NCBI GenBank assembly: GCA_020630495.1
Contig: JAHDBH010000002.1
Coordinates: 25,279-89,278 of the forward strand
Direction of reading: 5' to 3'
Source of the DNA: Saprospiraceae bacterium
Lineage (GTDB): Bacteria > Bacteroidota > Bacteroidia > Chitinophagales > Saprospiraceae
Length of the DNA stretch: 64,000 bases
A program made the position numbers and the translations under genes. Positions 17,096-26,946 of the stretch are shown piece after piece (position 1 is the first letter of the stretch; every line of letters starts with the position of its first letter). A model generated the notes under the pieces. That model ran no database searches and was not told the origin of the DNA. It saw only the letters and a program-made list of their open reading frames with translations.

Positions 17096-18484
17096 ATGAA
17101 AACCAGACTGGTAGTGTGGGGAGAAAACGAGGCCAATGAGAAACTACTCATTACCGCCGAGCTCAAAGCCGCAGAAAACAAGGTAGAAATATGCAGTATT
17201 CCTGAATCTATAGCAACACAGGAACTGCATCAAGCCCTCATGAATGACTGGCGCAGCGGCAAAGACGTAGAGCTGCCCAGCGGATACCAGCAGATTTCTC
17301 GACCTCTCAGCCTCACTGAAGGTCTCCTACCTGATCATCTTAAAGCACTCCGCACTGATGTACTGACGCGTGCCCAGACCGAGTGGCACTTTGTCGTCCT
17401 GTCTCACAAGCTCAGTCGCGCCTACCAAAGTGAAATAAGCGATCTCAAGGAGCGTGTGGACAACCTAGAAGGATGGGAAGATAGCATCTGGGAAGAGCTC
17501 AAAGAGTTTTGGAAAAAAGTCCAGGATCAGGTGCGGGAAAAAAATCTCTTCTGGGATCACTTTCGCGATCTAAGAGAACAGACAGATAGCCTGTTCGCTG
17601 ATCTCAAGACTCGCCGCAAGGCCATGGATGAAATCTTCGACCAAAAATCTAAGGAGAACTTGACCAAGTTCTCTGGAATGCTCGAAGATCTGGAAACGAA
17701 AATCGAGAAAGGTCTCGGTATGCAACCAATCTTTCAGCAGCTCAAAGAATTGCAGTTTAAGATAAAAGACCATGACTTTACACGCGGTGATCGCAACAAG
17801 ATATGGAAGCGGATCGATAAGAACTTTAAGTCCGTCAAGGCCAAGATGTTTGGTGAAGATGGGAAGAGTCGCAGCACATCCATAGATCGACTCACTAAGC
17901 GATATGAAGGTCTCGTGTCAGCAATAGACCGTATGGAGCGATCTATCCAGCGCGACGAAAAAGATCTCACTTACGAGACTAAGCGAATGGAGCAAAGCGA
18001 GGGACAGCTAGAAAATCAGATCCGAGCCGCTAAGCTTGGTATGATCCAAGAGCGGATCAGGAGCAAGCGTGAAAAGCTCGATGACATGACTAAGACTAAA
18101 GGGCATCTAGCTACCAAAATCGCCAAAGAGCAACAGCGCGAAGAGCAGCGAAAAGAGAACGAGATCATCAAACAAAAGCAAGAAGAGCTCAAGAAGCAGG
18201 TCCAACGTGACATCCAATCAGCTCGCGCCGAACTAGAAGGCGATCAAAAAATCATCTCGGCCGCTGCTCAGATAAAAGATGCCCAGCCCAGCCCCAAGGC
18301 CAAGGATAAAACCAAATCCGAGGCTACGCCAAAAGCATCTACCAAGAAGTCAAACCCTAAGCAGACCTCCGATACTACCTCCTCTACCTCCAGCAAGAAT
18401 AGCGCGAGCAATGGAGTCCAAAGTAATCTAGTAAAGACCGCTGCGACTATATCTCTTATCCTTAGCGATACCGATACGGAATAA
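17096..18484 (+). CDS. Coiled-coil protein of unknown function
   Basis: 462 residues without a signal peptide, so probably cytoplasmic. Residues 1-110 are a mixed N-terminal region. Residues ~115-390 are almost continuously helical and rich in Lys, Glu, Arg and Leu. Two stretches (LFWDHFRDLREQTDSLFADL and a later KIWKRIDKNFKSVKAKMF) weakly resemble the aromatic core of DUF349-type helical repeats; I would not assign the family. Residues ~395-450 are a low-complexity tail of Lys, Ser, Thr, Pro and Ala. It lies 69 bases after asd on the same strand, with a hairpin between them, and is followed by a terminator. The function is unknown. Confidence 0.75.
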   Translation: MKTRLVVWGENEANEKLLITAELKAAENKVEICSIPESIATQELHQALMNDWRSGKDVELPSGYQQISRPLSLTEGLLPDHLKALRTDVLTRAQTEWHFVVLSHKLSRAYQSEISDLKERVDNLEGWEDSIWEELKEFWKKVQDQVREKNLFWDHFRDLREQTDSLFADLKTRRKAMDEIFDQKSKENLTKFSGMLEDLETKIEKGLGMQPIFQQLKELQFKIKDHDFTRGDRNKIWKRIDKNFKSVKAKMFGEDGKSRSTSIDRLTKRYEGLVSAIDRMERSIQRDEKDLTYETKRMEQSEGQLENQIRAAKLGMIQERIRSKREKLDDMTKTKGHLATKIAKEQQREEQRKENEIIKQKQEELKKQVQRDIQSARAELEGDQKIISAAAQIKDAQPSPKAKDKTKSEATPKASTKKSNPKQTSDTTSSTSSKNSASNGVQSNLVKTAATISLILSDTDTE

Positions 18485-18531
18485 TTCTGGTATCCCTGAG
18501 ACTCTGACTTCTCGGGAGATTGTCAGCACAT

Positions 18532-18571
18532 AAAAAGGGAGACTCCTCGATGGTAGGAGCCTCCCTTTTTT
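18532..18571. terminator. Bidirectional terminator between convergent genes
   Basis: AAAAAGGGAG plus CTCCT (18532-18547) pairs with AGGAG plus CTCCCTTTTT (18555-18570), with one internal A/C mismatch and a seven-base loop. It has an A run on one side and a T run on the other, so it works in both directions: for the coiled-coil gene (+) and the large secreted protein gene (-). Confidence 0.9.
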
Positions 18572-18614
18572 ATTACACAAGCCATCATACTATATTGATA
18601 GCTGATCTGCTCAT

Positions 18615-21600
18615 CTATTCTATAATGGCAGACTTCACAGCTCGCTGATCTGTGGTAGTGACGCTATAGTAGAGCATACCACGATATCCGCCTAGATCAG
18701 CAGAGGTAATCCTTAAAGTATGGTGGCCAGCATCATAAGCACCGTCCTTCCTGTAGAGCTCTACACCCTGTGCTGTGTAGATCACAAAGCTGGCGCGAGC
18801 GGCTTTCTCCATGCGGAAGGCGAAGTAGCTGAACTCACCAAATGGATTGGGACTGTTAGGAAAGAGGAATATCCCTTGATCCTTATCATCCTCACTGATT
18901 GATCTATCTGTAGCTATAGGCTCATCCCTTAGAGCATTGCTACAAGAAAGTGTAAGTGTTACATTATCAAGATCCCAGGCATTGATCGGAATGTCCTCAT
19001 TACCACTTGTGCAGTAGGGCAATAGTTCAAACATAAATTCGGCAGATCCATCAACCGTCATTTCATCTACACTACCAAAATCAAAACTTTCCAGCGTCCA
19101 ATCTACGGTGGTCTCGATATCAATTTCTCTAAAGATCTCCACGCCATCTCTCAGGATGCGAATACCATATAATGTAGGACGATCATTCTCACCGCTCGTG
19201 CCACCTAGCCAATCAAAAATCTCAGGAGCCGCCTCCCAAAAGTCAAGTCTATCAATCCTCACCTTATTATCCCCTACTGCATTGACCGTCACTGAAAATC
19301 TCACAGCCCTTGCAGAATTCTCTACATAGTCGCAGCCATCCAGAGATGACACGCACATCGCACGGGTACTATCAGGACCGAGCGTACAGGAGTGTCGATT
19401 CCGCTGAGGATCTAGTCGGAAGATATTACTCACTTCGATCTCTGCACAACTGATTCCATCAAAGTCCAATACTTGAAACTCATCGTAGACCTTAGTCTGA
19501 CCAGCACTAGCCTCACAGTCATTGAGATCCCAGAGGAGCTGGGTTGATTCTGGGACAAATACAGATATCTTCATTGTATCCGTACAGGTCTCCGTGCTGT
19601 CTGTCAGTGTAGCTACTAGGATAGCGCATCCTGCAGCGGCTTCGTCGTCGCTCAGCACATAGGTAGACATAGGATCACTGCGGTCAGAGAAAGTACCAGT
19701 ACCACCAGTCCATGCAAATGTCCCACATCCTGCAAATCTACCTTCTAGAAATGCTGTCTCATCAGGCGTACCGAGCTCTTGATCAGGGCCAGCTCGCAAG
19801 CTACCACAGTCAACTCCAGCTACAGTAATGACTAGCGATGCCTCATCAGAGCCCTCGCAGGATTCATCAGAGACACCCAATAGAGTCACAAAGTAGGTGC
19901 CAGGAATGGCATAAGTATGAGTAGGATTTACCTCTGTACTGCTGTTACCATCGCCAAAGTCCCATAGGAACCTATCTGCCCCTACAGAAAGATTAGTAAA
20001 CTGGATCTCATCACCTAGGCATGTCGTCTCCGATTCTATCTGTGCATCTACACTGAGAGGCTCCAGCTGAAAATCAAATTTGAAGACGGCTATATTGCAA
20101 TTGGTAGAGTTATTAGTCTCAGATACCACTCCTGGAGTCACAGGGAAATCAGAGAACCCACCACATCCGGAGCATACAGCCTGATATACTATACCCCGCT
20201 TATCAAATCTGCTGGTGCCGCCGTCTACATGCTCCGCAGCCAGTCCACCTCCGATATAGCTGCCATACGTAAGACTTCTTGCCTCAGGCTCGAGTACCAT
20301 GAGATAAAAGTCACTACCATCTGTCGTGCTCTGAAAGGCATCGCTCGTAAGCGGCATTCCATTAATATCATCTGCACTATTGGTCAGGCCTCCCCATGCA
20401 GAAAGGTATATTCTACTGCAATTATCTATGAGAAAGGCAGTCGGTACTAAGCGACCACGTATCCCGCCTGATCCATTACCTAGCTGCGTAGACCATATAC
20501 TTTCAGATAAGTCCGCACTGAGCTTCTGAAGATATAGTGAGCTAGAAGGCACAGAGTATACGTCATCAGATATGGGGTAAGCTCCTCGAGCACTCTGACC
20601 TACTGCGTACACATTGCCTTCAGCATCTAGATCCAGTAGATATCCATAGTCTTCATTAGTAGTACCTAGAAAAGTGGACGCCATGAGTTCACTACCATCA
20701 GCTGATAGCCTAGATACAAATGCATCTGCAGGGCCACCAGTGTAATTCGTTTTAAACGCCCCCTCTGTAGTAGGGAATTCAGATCCCATCGCCCACCCCT
20801 GGACATACACACTCTGGTCAGATTCTGCAATCCGGACAGATATCCCGGCTTGGTCATCTTCTCCACCCAGATAGGTAGCCCATATCATAGAGCTCATATC
20901 CTTGCTCAGCTTAAAGACGCAGGCATCCTGCTCTGTCCCTGGATCCAATACTTCATCATATGCTCCCGCAGTCACAGGGAAATCAGGCGAATCTGTAGAG
21001 CTCACCACCACAACATTGTCATCTTGGTCTAAGATGATCTCACCGCGAAACGCGTCTCCATAATTTTGATTGACTGGTGATATCAGATTGAGACCATCTG
21101 TCTCAGAACCGCCTACATATGTACTCGCAATCAACTCCGTACCATCTTCGCTCAGCGTGACCAGGCCTATATCCACACCCACTCTGTAGGTGATGCTAGA
21201 GACGTCCTGAAAGTCTCCACCATTAAAACTTCTGTCGTAGCTATTTTCCAGGGTAGGCCAATCGGATGATCCTACGGATCCCATGACCACCAGCTGGCCC
21301 TCACTATTTACGATCATACTATGAGGCGCATCTGCGCCATCACCACCTATGAAGGTGGAGTAAATCAGCGTGGTGCCATCTTCGCTAAATTTGCTGATAC
21401 TGACATCCGTATCACCGCCGCCGCGAGCTGTCTGAAAGGCCCCAGGTGTGGTGGGATAATTACCAAAAGCCACTCCGCCGCCATAGGTATTACTCTCATC
21501 ATCAAATGTAGCTGTGAAGCCCCAGTTATCACCCGTGGCACCAGAGAAACTGGCAAACACAAGCTCGGGATCTATGATCAGCGGTACATCAGGATTTACA

Positions 21601-22358
21601 TGTCCCGTCACGTTATAGGTCACCACATTTCCCTGTAGTACGTATTCACACTCGATAGGATCCATCATCTGGGCGTCCTGATAGGCAACAGGTGCTCTCT
21701 CTATGACCTCATCGACCGATGTGCTCACATGCAGATCTCCATTGATGATACTCAGTCCATCAGTTCCTACATAGCGGATTTGTATATCCCTGAGGTCGGC
21801 TCCTGGTGCTACCACATAGTCATACTTCAGACCACCGTCTTTATTGTAAAAGCGCAGATCTATTCCTTCATAGAGATTTACATATTGGATCTCTTCGTAG
21901 ACCTGTACACGTGATGCCCATTTGTCAGGATCACTTCCCAAAAAGTAATTTACGTAGTGATCAGCCGGCTTTTTCGCGACAGCGAGCGTGTGGTCATGCG
22001 GATTTACAAATTCCATATAGTAGTTATGACCTCTGACCTGATTCAGGGACTCTGCGGTGCTATGGCTATGATCGTGCTCTATAAGTCCACTAGAAGTGTG
22101 GGCATGACCGTGATTGTCAGCTTTCTGCACCAGCTGGACGGCTATACGATCCTTCTCTAGCGTCATCATGGCTCCAGGCGCTTCCATTTTGTAAAGCACT
22201 TCGGCTGGCCACTGGCCTTTATTTTCTATAAACTGATAAGGGCTTCCCTCGATTTCCTGCACGGTCATAGTCCCTTTCGGGAAAATGCCTGGCAGGACCA
22301 CAAAGGCCATGGAAAATACAGAAAGAGGAAGCAAAAGAAGGATGGATCTCCTGATCAT
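18615..22358 (-). CDS. Secreted SBBP-type beta-propeller protein with PKD domain and T9SS type A tail
   Basis: A 1247-residue exported protein. After the N-terminal hydrophobic segment comes FIENKGQWPAEVLYK, the signature of the DUF7948-type domain found ahead of SBBP repeats. A His-rich patch lies at residues 82-99. Residues ~270-770 hold repeated units of the type YSTFIGGDGADAP / ATYLGGEDDQAG / STFLGTTNEDYG, that is, SBBP-like beta-propeller blades. A PKD domain (FLWDFGDGNSSTEVNPTHTY) is near residue 790. The last ~80 residues (FPNSPNPFGEFSYFAFRME to the end) are a type A T9SS sorting domain. No enzyme motif is visible. It is probably a large surface or secreted structural protein. Confidence 0.88.
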   Translation of the reverse strand: MIRRSILLLLPLSVFSMAFVVLPGIFPKGTMTVQEIEGSPYQFIENKGQWPAEVLYKMEAPGAMMTLEKDRIAVQLVQKADNHGHAHTSSGLIEHDHSHSTAESLNQVRGHNYYMEFVNPHDHTLAVAKKPADHYVNYFLGSDPDKWASRVQVYEEIQYVNLYEGIDLRFYNKDGGLKYDYVVAPGADLRDIQIRYVGTDGLSIINGDLHVSTSVDEVIERAPVAYQDAQMMDPIECEYVLQGNVVTYNVTGHVNPDVPLIIDPELVFASFSGATGDNWGFTATFDDESNTYGGGVAFGNYPTTPGAFQTARGGGDTDVSISKFSEDGTTLIYSTFIGGDGADAPHSMIVNSEGQLVVMGSVGSSDWPTLENSYDRSFNGGDFQDVSSITYRVGVDIGLVTLSEDGTELIASTYVGGSETDGLNLISPVNQNYGDAFRGEIILDQDDNVVVVSSTDSPDFPVTAGAYDEVLDPGTEQDACVFKLSKDMSSMIWATYLGGEDDQAGISVRIAESDQSVYVQGWAMGSEFPTTEGAFKTNYTGGPADAFVSRLSADGSELMASTFLGTTNEDYGYLLDLDAEGNVYAVGQSARGAYPISDDVYSVPSSSLYLQKLSADLSESIWSTQLGNGSGGIRGRLVPTAFLIDNCSRIYLSAWGGLTNSADDINGMPLTSDAFQSTTDGSDFYLMVLEPEARSLTYGSYIGGGLAAEHVDGGTSRFDKRGIVYQAVCSGCGGFSDFPVTPGVVSETNNSTNCNIAVFKFDFQLEPLSVDAQIESETTCLGDEIQFTNLSVGADRFLWDFGDGNSSTEVNPTHTYAIPGTYFVTLLGVSDESCEGSDEASLVITVAGVDCGSLRAGPDQELGTPDETAFLEGRFAGCGTFAWTGGTGTFSDRSDPMSTYVLSDDEAAAGCAILVATLTDSTETCTDTMKISVFVPESTQLLWDLNDCEASAGQTKVYDEFQVLDFDGISCAEIEVSNIFRLDPQRNRHSCTLGPDSTRAMCVSSLDGCDYVENSARAVRFSVTVNAVGDNKVRIDRLDFWEAAPEIFDWLGGTSGENDRPTLYGIRILRDGVEIFREIDIETTVDWTLESFDFGSVDEMTVDGSAEFMFELLPYCTSGNEDIPINAWDLDNVTLTLSCSNALRDEPIATDRSISEDDKDQGIFLFPNSPNPFGEFSYFAFRMEKAARASFVIYTAQGVELYRKDGAYDAGHHTLRITSADLGGYRGMLYYSVTTTDQRAVKSAIIE

Positions 22359-22438
22359 AGTGTATACATTGATTAGTTAAGGTCTGAAAGTACTACAGAA
22401 AGACGACTATTGCGCGAGGCATGCTGCCTAGATGTCAT

Positions 22439-22472
22439 AAAAAAGGGGGACTCTGTCCAGAATCCCCCTTTT
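22439..22472 (-). terminator. Terminator after the M36 protease gene
   Basis: AAAAGGGGGA (22441-22450) pairs perfectly with TCCCCCTTTT (22463-22472) around a 12-base loop. Read on the minus strand, the stem is followed by a T run (complement of 22439-22444), 26 bases past the protease stop codon. Confidence 0.88.
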
Positions 22473-22497
22473 ACGGTCGCTTGCTGCGCTAGTTTTA

Positions 22498-25400
22498 CTA
22501 CTCGGCGATGACAAGTTTCCTTACTTCTTGACCAGTTTCTGTAGCGATGCGTACCATATATACACCTGTAGCCAGATCCTTTACTGGCATTTCTAGTCTT
22601 AGGCGGTCTTGTAGGAGGACCTTCTGAGACTGTAACTCTCTTCCATCTACTGTGAGTAGCGAGATATCCGCCGTCCCTTGCTCCTGTGCATCGATCTGTA
22701 TATGGACCACATCGGTAGCGGGATTAGGGAAGAGAGACCAGCTCACATCCTTTAGTTGATCGCTCGTACTTACAGTCAGATCAGAGTCAATGATGATGCC
22801 TTTGCCTTCCCACTGAGCGCAGCCCTCGTCTCCATCATCACTGGTGACGCAGACTTGGCTCTGATATGCTAGCATATCCATGACTTCTACATCATCAATC
22901 CACCAGCCCGTACCGCCTACGGTAGCATTAGTTCCAAATCGGTATCTGATAAGTACATCCTCTCCTTTCCAGTCGCTCAAGTCTACAAATACGTCTTCCC
23001 ATCCATCACTCGTACCCGTAAATGCCTCAAGATTAGGGATCACAAATGTGCTGTAGTCTACTGGTGATGGATAACCATTTCTGAAAGTCTGGCTTACATC
23101 TACAAATGTCCAAGTAGTCCCTCCATCTGGAGATATCTCTATGACTCCGCCGTCAAATCCTGCTTGTGTCTCATAGTTAGTCCAGAAGCGGAGCACGGGG
23201 TTATCTACATCCAGCGATATCGGCTCAAATAAGAAGGCCGCCGCATCAGACTCTGTCTCTAGATTAGGGATGAAGTAGGAAAACTCACCACTGTTAGATG
23301 TGAAATCATCTAGGAAAAAGATATTAGCTCCTGCGGAAGAGGGAAGATCTGGCAACCAGTTGTCTTCACCGTTCTCGAAGTCATCAATAAAGAGCGTAGT
23401 ACTCATCCTCGTCTCTGGAGTAGATAGTGTGTATGTCAACTCGCGCTGCTCCTCTATCTCCATATCACCCAGATTCCAAGTGATGACATTGCCTGCGAGT
23501 GTGCCGCCATCGCTTATAGATCCATCAACTACTGTAGCACCCTCTGGCACATCCTCTGTGACAATCACATTAGTCGCTGCTTCAAATTTGTAATTGGCTA
23601 CTGACACGTTCACTTCTACTTCATCACCAGATGTGATGACGGCATCTGCGGACTTTGTTATCAGCATCTTTCCTAGACACGGCAAGAAGGTAGTAAAGTC
23701 CTCTGTCTGGTCATTTCTGTCATTGGAGCTTCCCTGATCCGAGAAAAATCCAAATCCTCTACGAGCGAAGGTGTTCCATATAAGGCAGAAATTTTCTCCG
23801 CCATTATTAGCTTGATCAGCATCTATGATAGCATCTCGACCATCTAGGAATCCAGGGCTACAGGACTGCATCTTCATACCATCCATGACGAGCTGGACTG
23901 CTATGGCGTTACCAGATTCCTTATTCCTCCAGTCAGCGTCATAGCCATGGACATCTACTAGGTTCCAGTAAAGATCCCAGAGGGTTCCAGCCCACACTTC
24001 ACCAAGTGGATGTGGCGCTCCTGTACCGATGATGTCTACATGAGTATTTGGATAGATTGCCATATCAGTGCTATAGGGAGCGGATCTGATACCATTGCCT
24101 AGTACAGTACTGCTCGTAGCATAGTTGCCTATACCTCTGCGATCGGTACCCGCATCACCAGGCTCCACAGTGGTCACTAGAGTAAAGAAATCACTCCAGC
24201 CCTCTCCCATCTGCTCATCATTGTTCAAGCAGCCAGAGGCTGACGGTCCACCAGTGAGTCGATTACTGATACCATGGCCGTACTCGTGTGCGATAATACC
24301 ATTATCAAAGCTACCCCCGAGCTGTGTAGCGCCACCGTCATCTACATCTTCAAATCTCATTACTACATTGACGCCATCTTCTACGAGCATCTTGATTCTG
24401 CTACAATCAGAGTTTTGCAGCATCACTGCTGGTATAGTGATTCCCACACCAGATCCGTCAGATCCTCCAGCCATGTTGATTACTCCTTCTTCAAAGTTGC
24501 AGATGATGACACCTATGGCTCCAGCATCTTGAGCCTGACGAGCCTTGAGAGAAAAGAAGCATCCACCTCTATCCACAAATGCAATTTTACCAGCTACATC
24601 AGCTGCATTGATAAGAGGCTCACATCCAAAGGAGCCATTCTGTGTACCGTCATCCACTATAGCGAGTGATCCTTCTACAGCCACATCAGTGATACCTGGA
24701 CCCCAATCTGTAGGCAATCCTACTTCATAGCTCTGGGCTATCTCTTCTGGCGACGAACCAAAGAAAACACCAGAACTAGCATTCCAGAGAAACATCTGCA
24801 TGCGTCCGCTATTCCCATCTGGAGGAGTAGCAAAGTTGGCATTGTTAGTCCCAGACCCATCTAGACCTTCTGCGATGACGCGATCGTTTCCGTTTCCGCC
24901 AAACTCAAAGTTGGATCCTTGGAAATTACCTGCCTCCTCTGTAAATCCGTAGAGGTAGGTAAGATCGTGCATCATATTGTTCATGTAAAACAGATTGGTG
25001 ATCGCTGCGTCTAGCATACCTGATGGCTCGAGCGACTCATCATAGTTAAAATCAAATACTAGACCCTCACCGCCATCTGGCTGAGGTGCACTCATGGTAT
25101 TGTCACCAGCTTGATCGGCGTAAGCCGTCACATTGTTTCCCTGTGTCGTGGTATTTACAGTAGGCGTGCCACCATTAATAGTGGTATGCCACCCAAATGG
25201 CGAACTCTCAGGATACTGCAGATCAGTGACCATAGATCTCTCACCGTGCAGTGGACTCTCTGCAGGTAGTACAAATACGTTGTAAGTCGCTCCCATGGCA
25301 GCTGCAGTAGCACTAGTGCTTTGATTCTGCGTCGATAGTCCCTGTGTATTCATGACCCGTGGCTGGCACTCAGCGGTGTGGCTGTGTGAATGATCACCAG

Positions 25401-26025
25401 CGCTACACTTGACTGTGTAGTTGTATTTTGCTAAGATTGCTCCCGTGCTGGCATCCACCATGGCATTCCAGTAGTCTACGGAGCCACGCTGATCCATCTC
25501 TACATTCCATGCAAGTCTGACTGTCTCACCTACCGGGAAATAGACCGCGTGTACACGAATCTGACTTTCGCTGTAGGATGTAGGCTGATAGACGATATCC
25601 AGCTCAGAGGATTTCTTAGCTTCTACAAGAGGCTCTCTAGAGTAGATACCGAGATCTTGACTTAGAAAATCCACCGCCGCCTGTGGCGTGATGCTCGGAG
25701 TAGTCTGGGTGACTCGTGCTGACAGTCCTGAGATAAACCTCGTGTAAGCGCTCAGCACACTTCTATCCTCAAGGATATTTACCGTGGTGATAGCGCCATA
25801 TACGTCTATATCACCATACTGCTGCTGGAGATATACATGTGTCACGCCATTGTGCTTGCTCGTGTAGAGATCACTGACACGAGTATCCAGGAGATCAGAT
25901 GGTTCTAGACCCATATCTGCAGCATGCTCAGCCATATGCGCAGAAGCAATATCAGGCATGAGAGACTGTGCCGAGAGAAATGCTCCCAGACTGAGAAAAA
26001 TACCAAAGAGTAGTTGTTTTTTCAT
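22498..26025 (-). CDS. M36-family (fungalysin-like) metalloprotease with T9SS type A tail
   Basis: A secreted zinc endopeptidase of 1175 residues. The order is: signal peptide (MKKQLLFGIFLSLGAFLSAQ), FTP propeptide and PepSY-like region to ~220, then the M36 catalytic domain containing a PA insert (about 420-525, DVAGKIAFVDRGGCFF), the zinc site HEYGH near residue 580 and the third ligand region MGEGWSDFF. After it come a DUF11-like beta domain (TKSADAVITSGDEVEVNVSV), a jelly-roll/MAM-like region and a type A sorting domain (SWSLFPNPATDVVHIQID to LVIAE). The frame is open to 26076, but the ATG at 26025 starts the signal peptide directly. It probably feeds on extracellular protein. It is a single gene with its own promoter box and terminator. 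Confidence 0.94.
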   Translation of the reverse strand: MKKQLLFGIFLSLGAFLSAQSLMPDIASAHMAEHAADMGLEPSDLLDTRVSDLYTSKHNGVTHVYLQQQYGDIDVYGAITTVNILEDRSVLSAYTRFISGLSARVTQTTPSITPQAAVDFLSQDLGIYSREPLVEAKKSSELDIVYQPTSYSESQIRVHAVYFPVGETVRLAWNVEMDQRGSVDYWNAMVDASTGAILAKYNYTVKCSAGDHSHSHTAECQPRVMNTQGLSTQNQSTSATAAAMGATYNVFVLPAESPLHGERSMVTDLQYPESSPFGWHTTINGGTPTVNTTTQGNNVTAYADQAGDNTMSAPQPDGGEGLVFDFNYDESLEPSGMLDAAITNLFYMNNMMHDLTYLYGFTEEAGNFQGSNFEFGGNGNDRVIAEGLDGSGTNNANFATPPDGNSGRMQMFLWNASSGVFFGSSPEEIAQSYEVGLPTDWGPGITDVAVEGSLAIVDDGTQNGSFGCEPLINAADVAGKIAFVDRGGCFFSLKARQAQDAGAIGVIICNFEEGVINMAGGSDGSGVGITIPAVMLQNSDCSRIKMLVEDGVNVVMRFEDVDDGGATQLGGSFDNGIIAHEYGHGISNRLTGGPSASGCLNNDEQMGEGWSDFFTLVTTVEPGDAGTDRRGIGNYATSSTVLGNGIRSAPYSTDMAIYPNTHVDIIGTGAPHPLGEVWAGTLWDLYWNLVDVHGYDADWRNKESGNAIAVQLVMDGMKMQSCSPGFLDGRDAIIDADQANNGGENFCLIWNTFARRGFGFFSDQGSSNDRNDQTEDFTTFLPCLGKMLITKSADAVITSGDEVEVNVSVANYKFEAATNVIVTEDVPEGATVVDGSISDGGTLAGNVITWNLGDMEIEEQRELTYTLSTPETRMSTTLFIDDFENGEDNWLPDLPSSAGANIFFLDDFTSNSGEFSYFIPNLETESDAAAFLFEPISLDVDNPVLRFWTNYETQAGFDGGVIEISPDGGTTWTFVDVSQTFRNGYPSPVDYSTFVIPNLEAFTGTSDGWEDVFVDLSDWKGEDVLIRYRFGTNATVGGTGWWIDDVEVMDMLAYQSQVCVTSDDGDEGCAQWEGKGIIIDSDLTVSTSDQLKDVSWSLFPNPATDVVHIQIDAQEQGTADISLLTVDGRELQSQKVLLQDRLRLEMPVKDLATGVYMVRIATETGQEVRKLVIAE

Positions 26026-26053
26026 TTCCTTGTTTGTTTGATCTGTAATGACC

Positions 26054-26061
26054 CAAAAGTA
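26054..26061 (-). promoter_or_regulatory. Putative -7 box TACTTTTG of the M36 protease gene
   Basis: Read on the minus strand this is TACTTTTG, an exact match to TAnnTTTG, 28 bases before the chosen ATG. That spacing supports the shorter start at 26025, because the longer frame would begin upstream of any transcript from here. Confidence 0.45.
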
Positions 26062-26192
26062 ATATGCGAGTCCCAAGAATGCTTAAGGAATTGAAACTTC
26101 TGACCTGAGCGTCGCGGAGCTACCTATTTTGTACGTGTAGGCGAACCATACTATCTAGTAGGCATTTGGCTGACAAGCCTAGAGAAAAGCAA

Positions 26193-26200
26193 CATCTTTG
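26193..26200 (+). promoter_or_regulatory. Putative -7 box CATCTTTG of rlmB
   Basis: One mismatch to TAnnTTTG, ending five bases before the GTG start at 26206. A TTTG lies at 26165-26168, but the spacing of 24 is long. A transcript from here would be nearly leaderless. Confidence 0.35.
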
Positions 26201-26205
26201 CACCT

Positions 26206-26946
26206 GTGAAACAAGAAATCATCTGCGGTCGAAAGATCGTCATCGAGGCTCTTGAGCGCCGAGAGTCCATAGAAAAAGTCTATGTACAGAATCAATTGCG
26301 AGGCGAAGAAGAAATCATCATACGCCGACTCTGTGCCGAGCAACTTATACCGCTCAAGGTAGTGCCACTAGAGAAGCTACGCCAGCTCACTACAGCTAAT
26401 CATCAAGGTGTGGTCGCTCTCAGCTCAGCGGTACGCTATCAGAATCTAGAGGAGATCGTCCCTTGGGTATTTGAGCAAGGGCGCATACCTCTGATCCTGC
26501 TCCTGGATCGCATCACAGACATACGCAATCTGGGTGCTATAGCGAGGAGTGCTGAGATCTTTGGTGTAGATGCGATCGTATACTCCATGAAGAAGTCTGC
26601 CGAGATCAATTCACATAGCATACGTATCTCAGCTGGCGCCCTGCTACAGATACCAGTGTGCAGAGTCAAGAATAGCGTGGATGCGCTGCAAGAGCTGCGC
26701 GCCAGTGGTCTCAAAGTCTATGCAAGCAGCCTAGAAACCGCCGATCCCATCTCATCTGTGGACTTTACAGATCCATGCGTGGTCATCATAGGTAGCGAAG
26801 ACCACGGTATCAGTCGAGAAATCGCTGCTGCCGCTGACGGACTCTTTAAGATACCTCAAGTGGGCCAAACCGAATCCCTGAACGCCAGTGTGGCAGCCGG
26901 CGTTACCCTATACGAAATCATGAACCAAAGAGCAAATAATGCATAA
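26206..26946 (+). CDS. rlmB: 23S rRNA (guanosine-2'-O-)-methyltransferase RlmB
   Basis: SpoU/TrmH-class SPOUT methyltransferase that methylates the ribose of G2251 in the peptidyl-transferase loop of 23S rRNA. Residues ~5-75 form the small substrate-binding domain (ICGRKIVIEALE). The knotted catalytic domain carries motif 1 (LLLDRITDIRNLGAIARSAE, with the N-x-G-x-x-x-R triad), motif 2 (VVIIGSEDHGIS) and motif 3 (IPQVGQTESLNASVAAGVTLYE). The length of 246 is typical. The start is a GTG; no in-frame ATG fits as well. It overlaps the next gene by eight bases. Confidence 0.94.
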   Translation: MKQEIICGRKIVIEALERRESIEKVYVQNQLRGEEEIIIRRLCAEQLIPLKVVPLEKLRQLTTANHQGVVALSSAVRYQNLEEIVPWVFEQGRIPLILLLDRITDIRNLGAIARSAEIFGVDAIVYSMKKSAEINSHSIRISAGALLQIPVCRVKNSVDALQELRASGLKVYASSLETADPISSVDFTDPCVVIIGSEDHGISREIAAAADGLFKIPQVGQTESLNASVAAGVTLYEIMNQRANNA

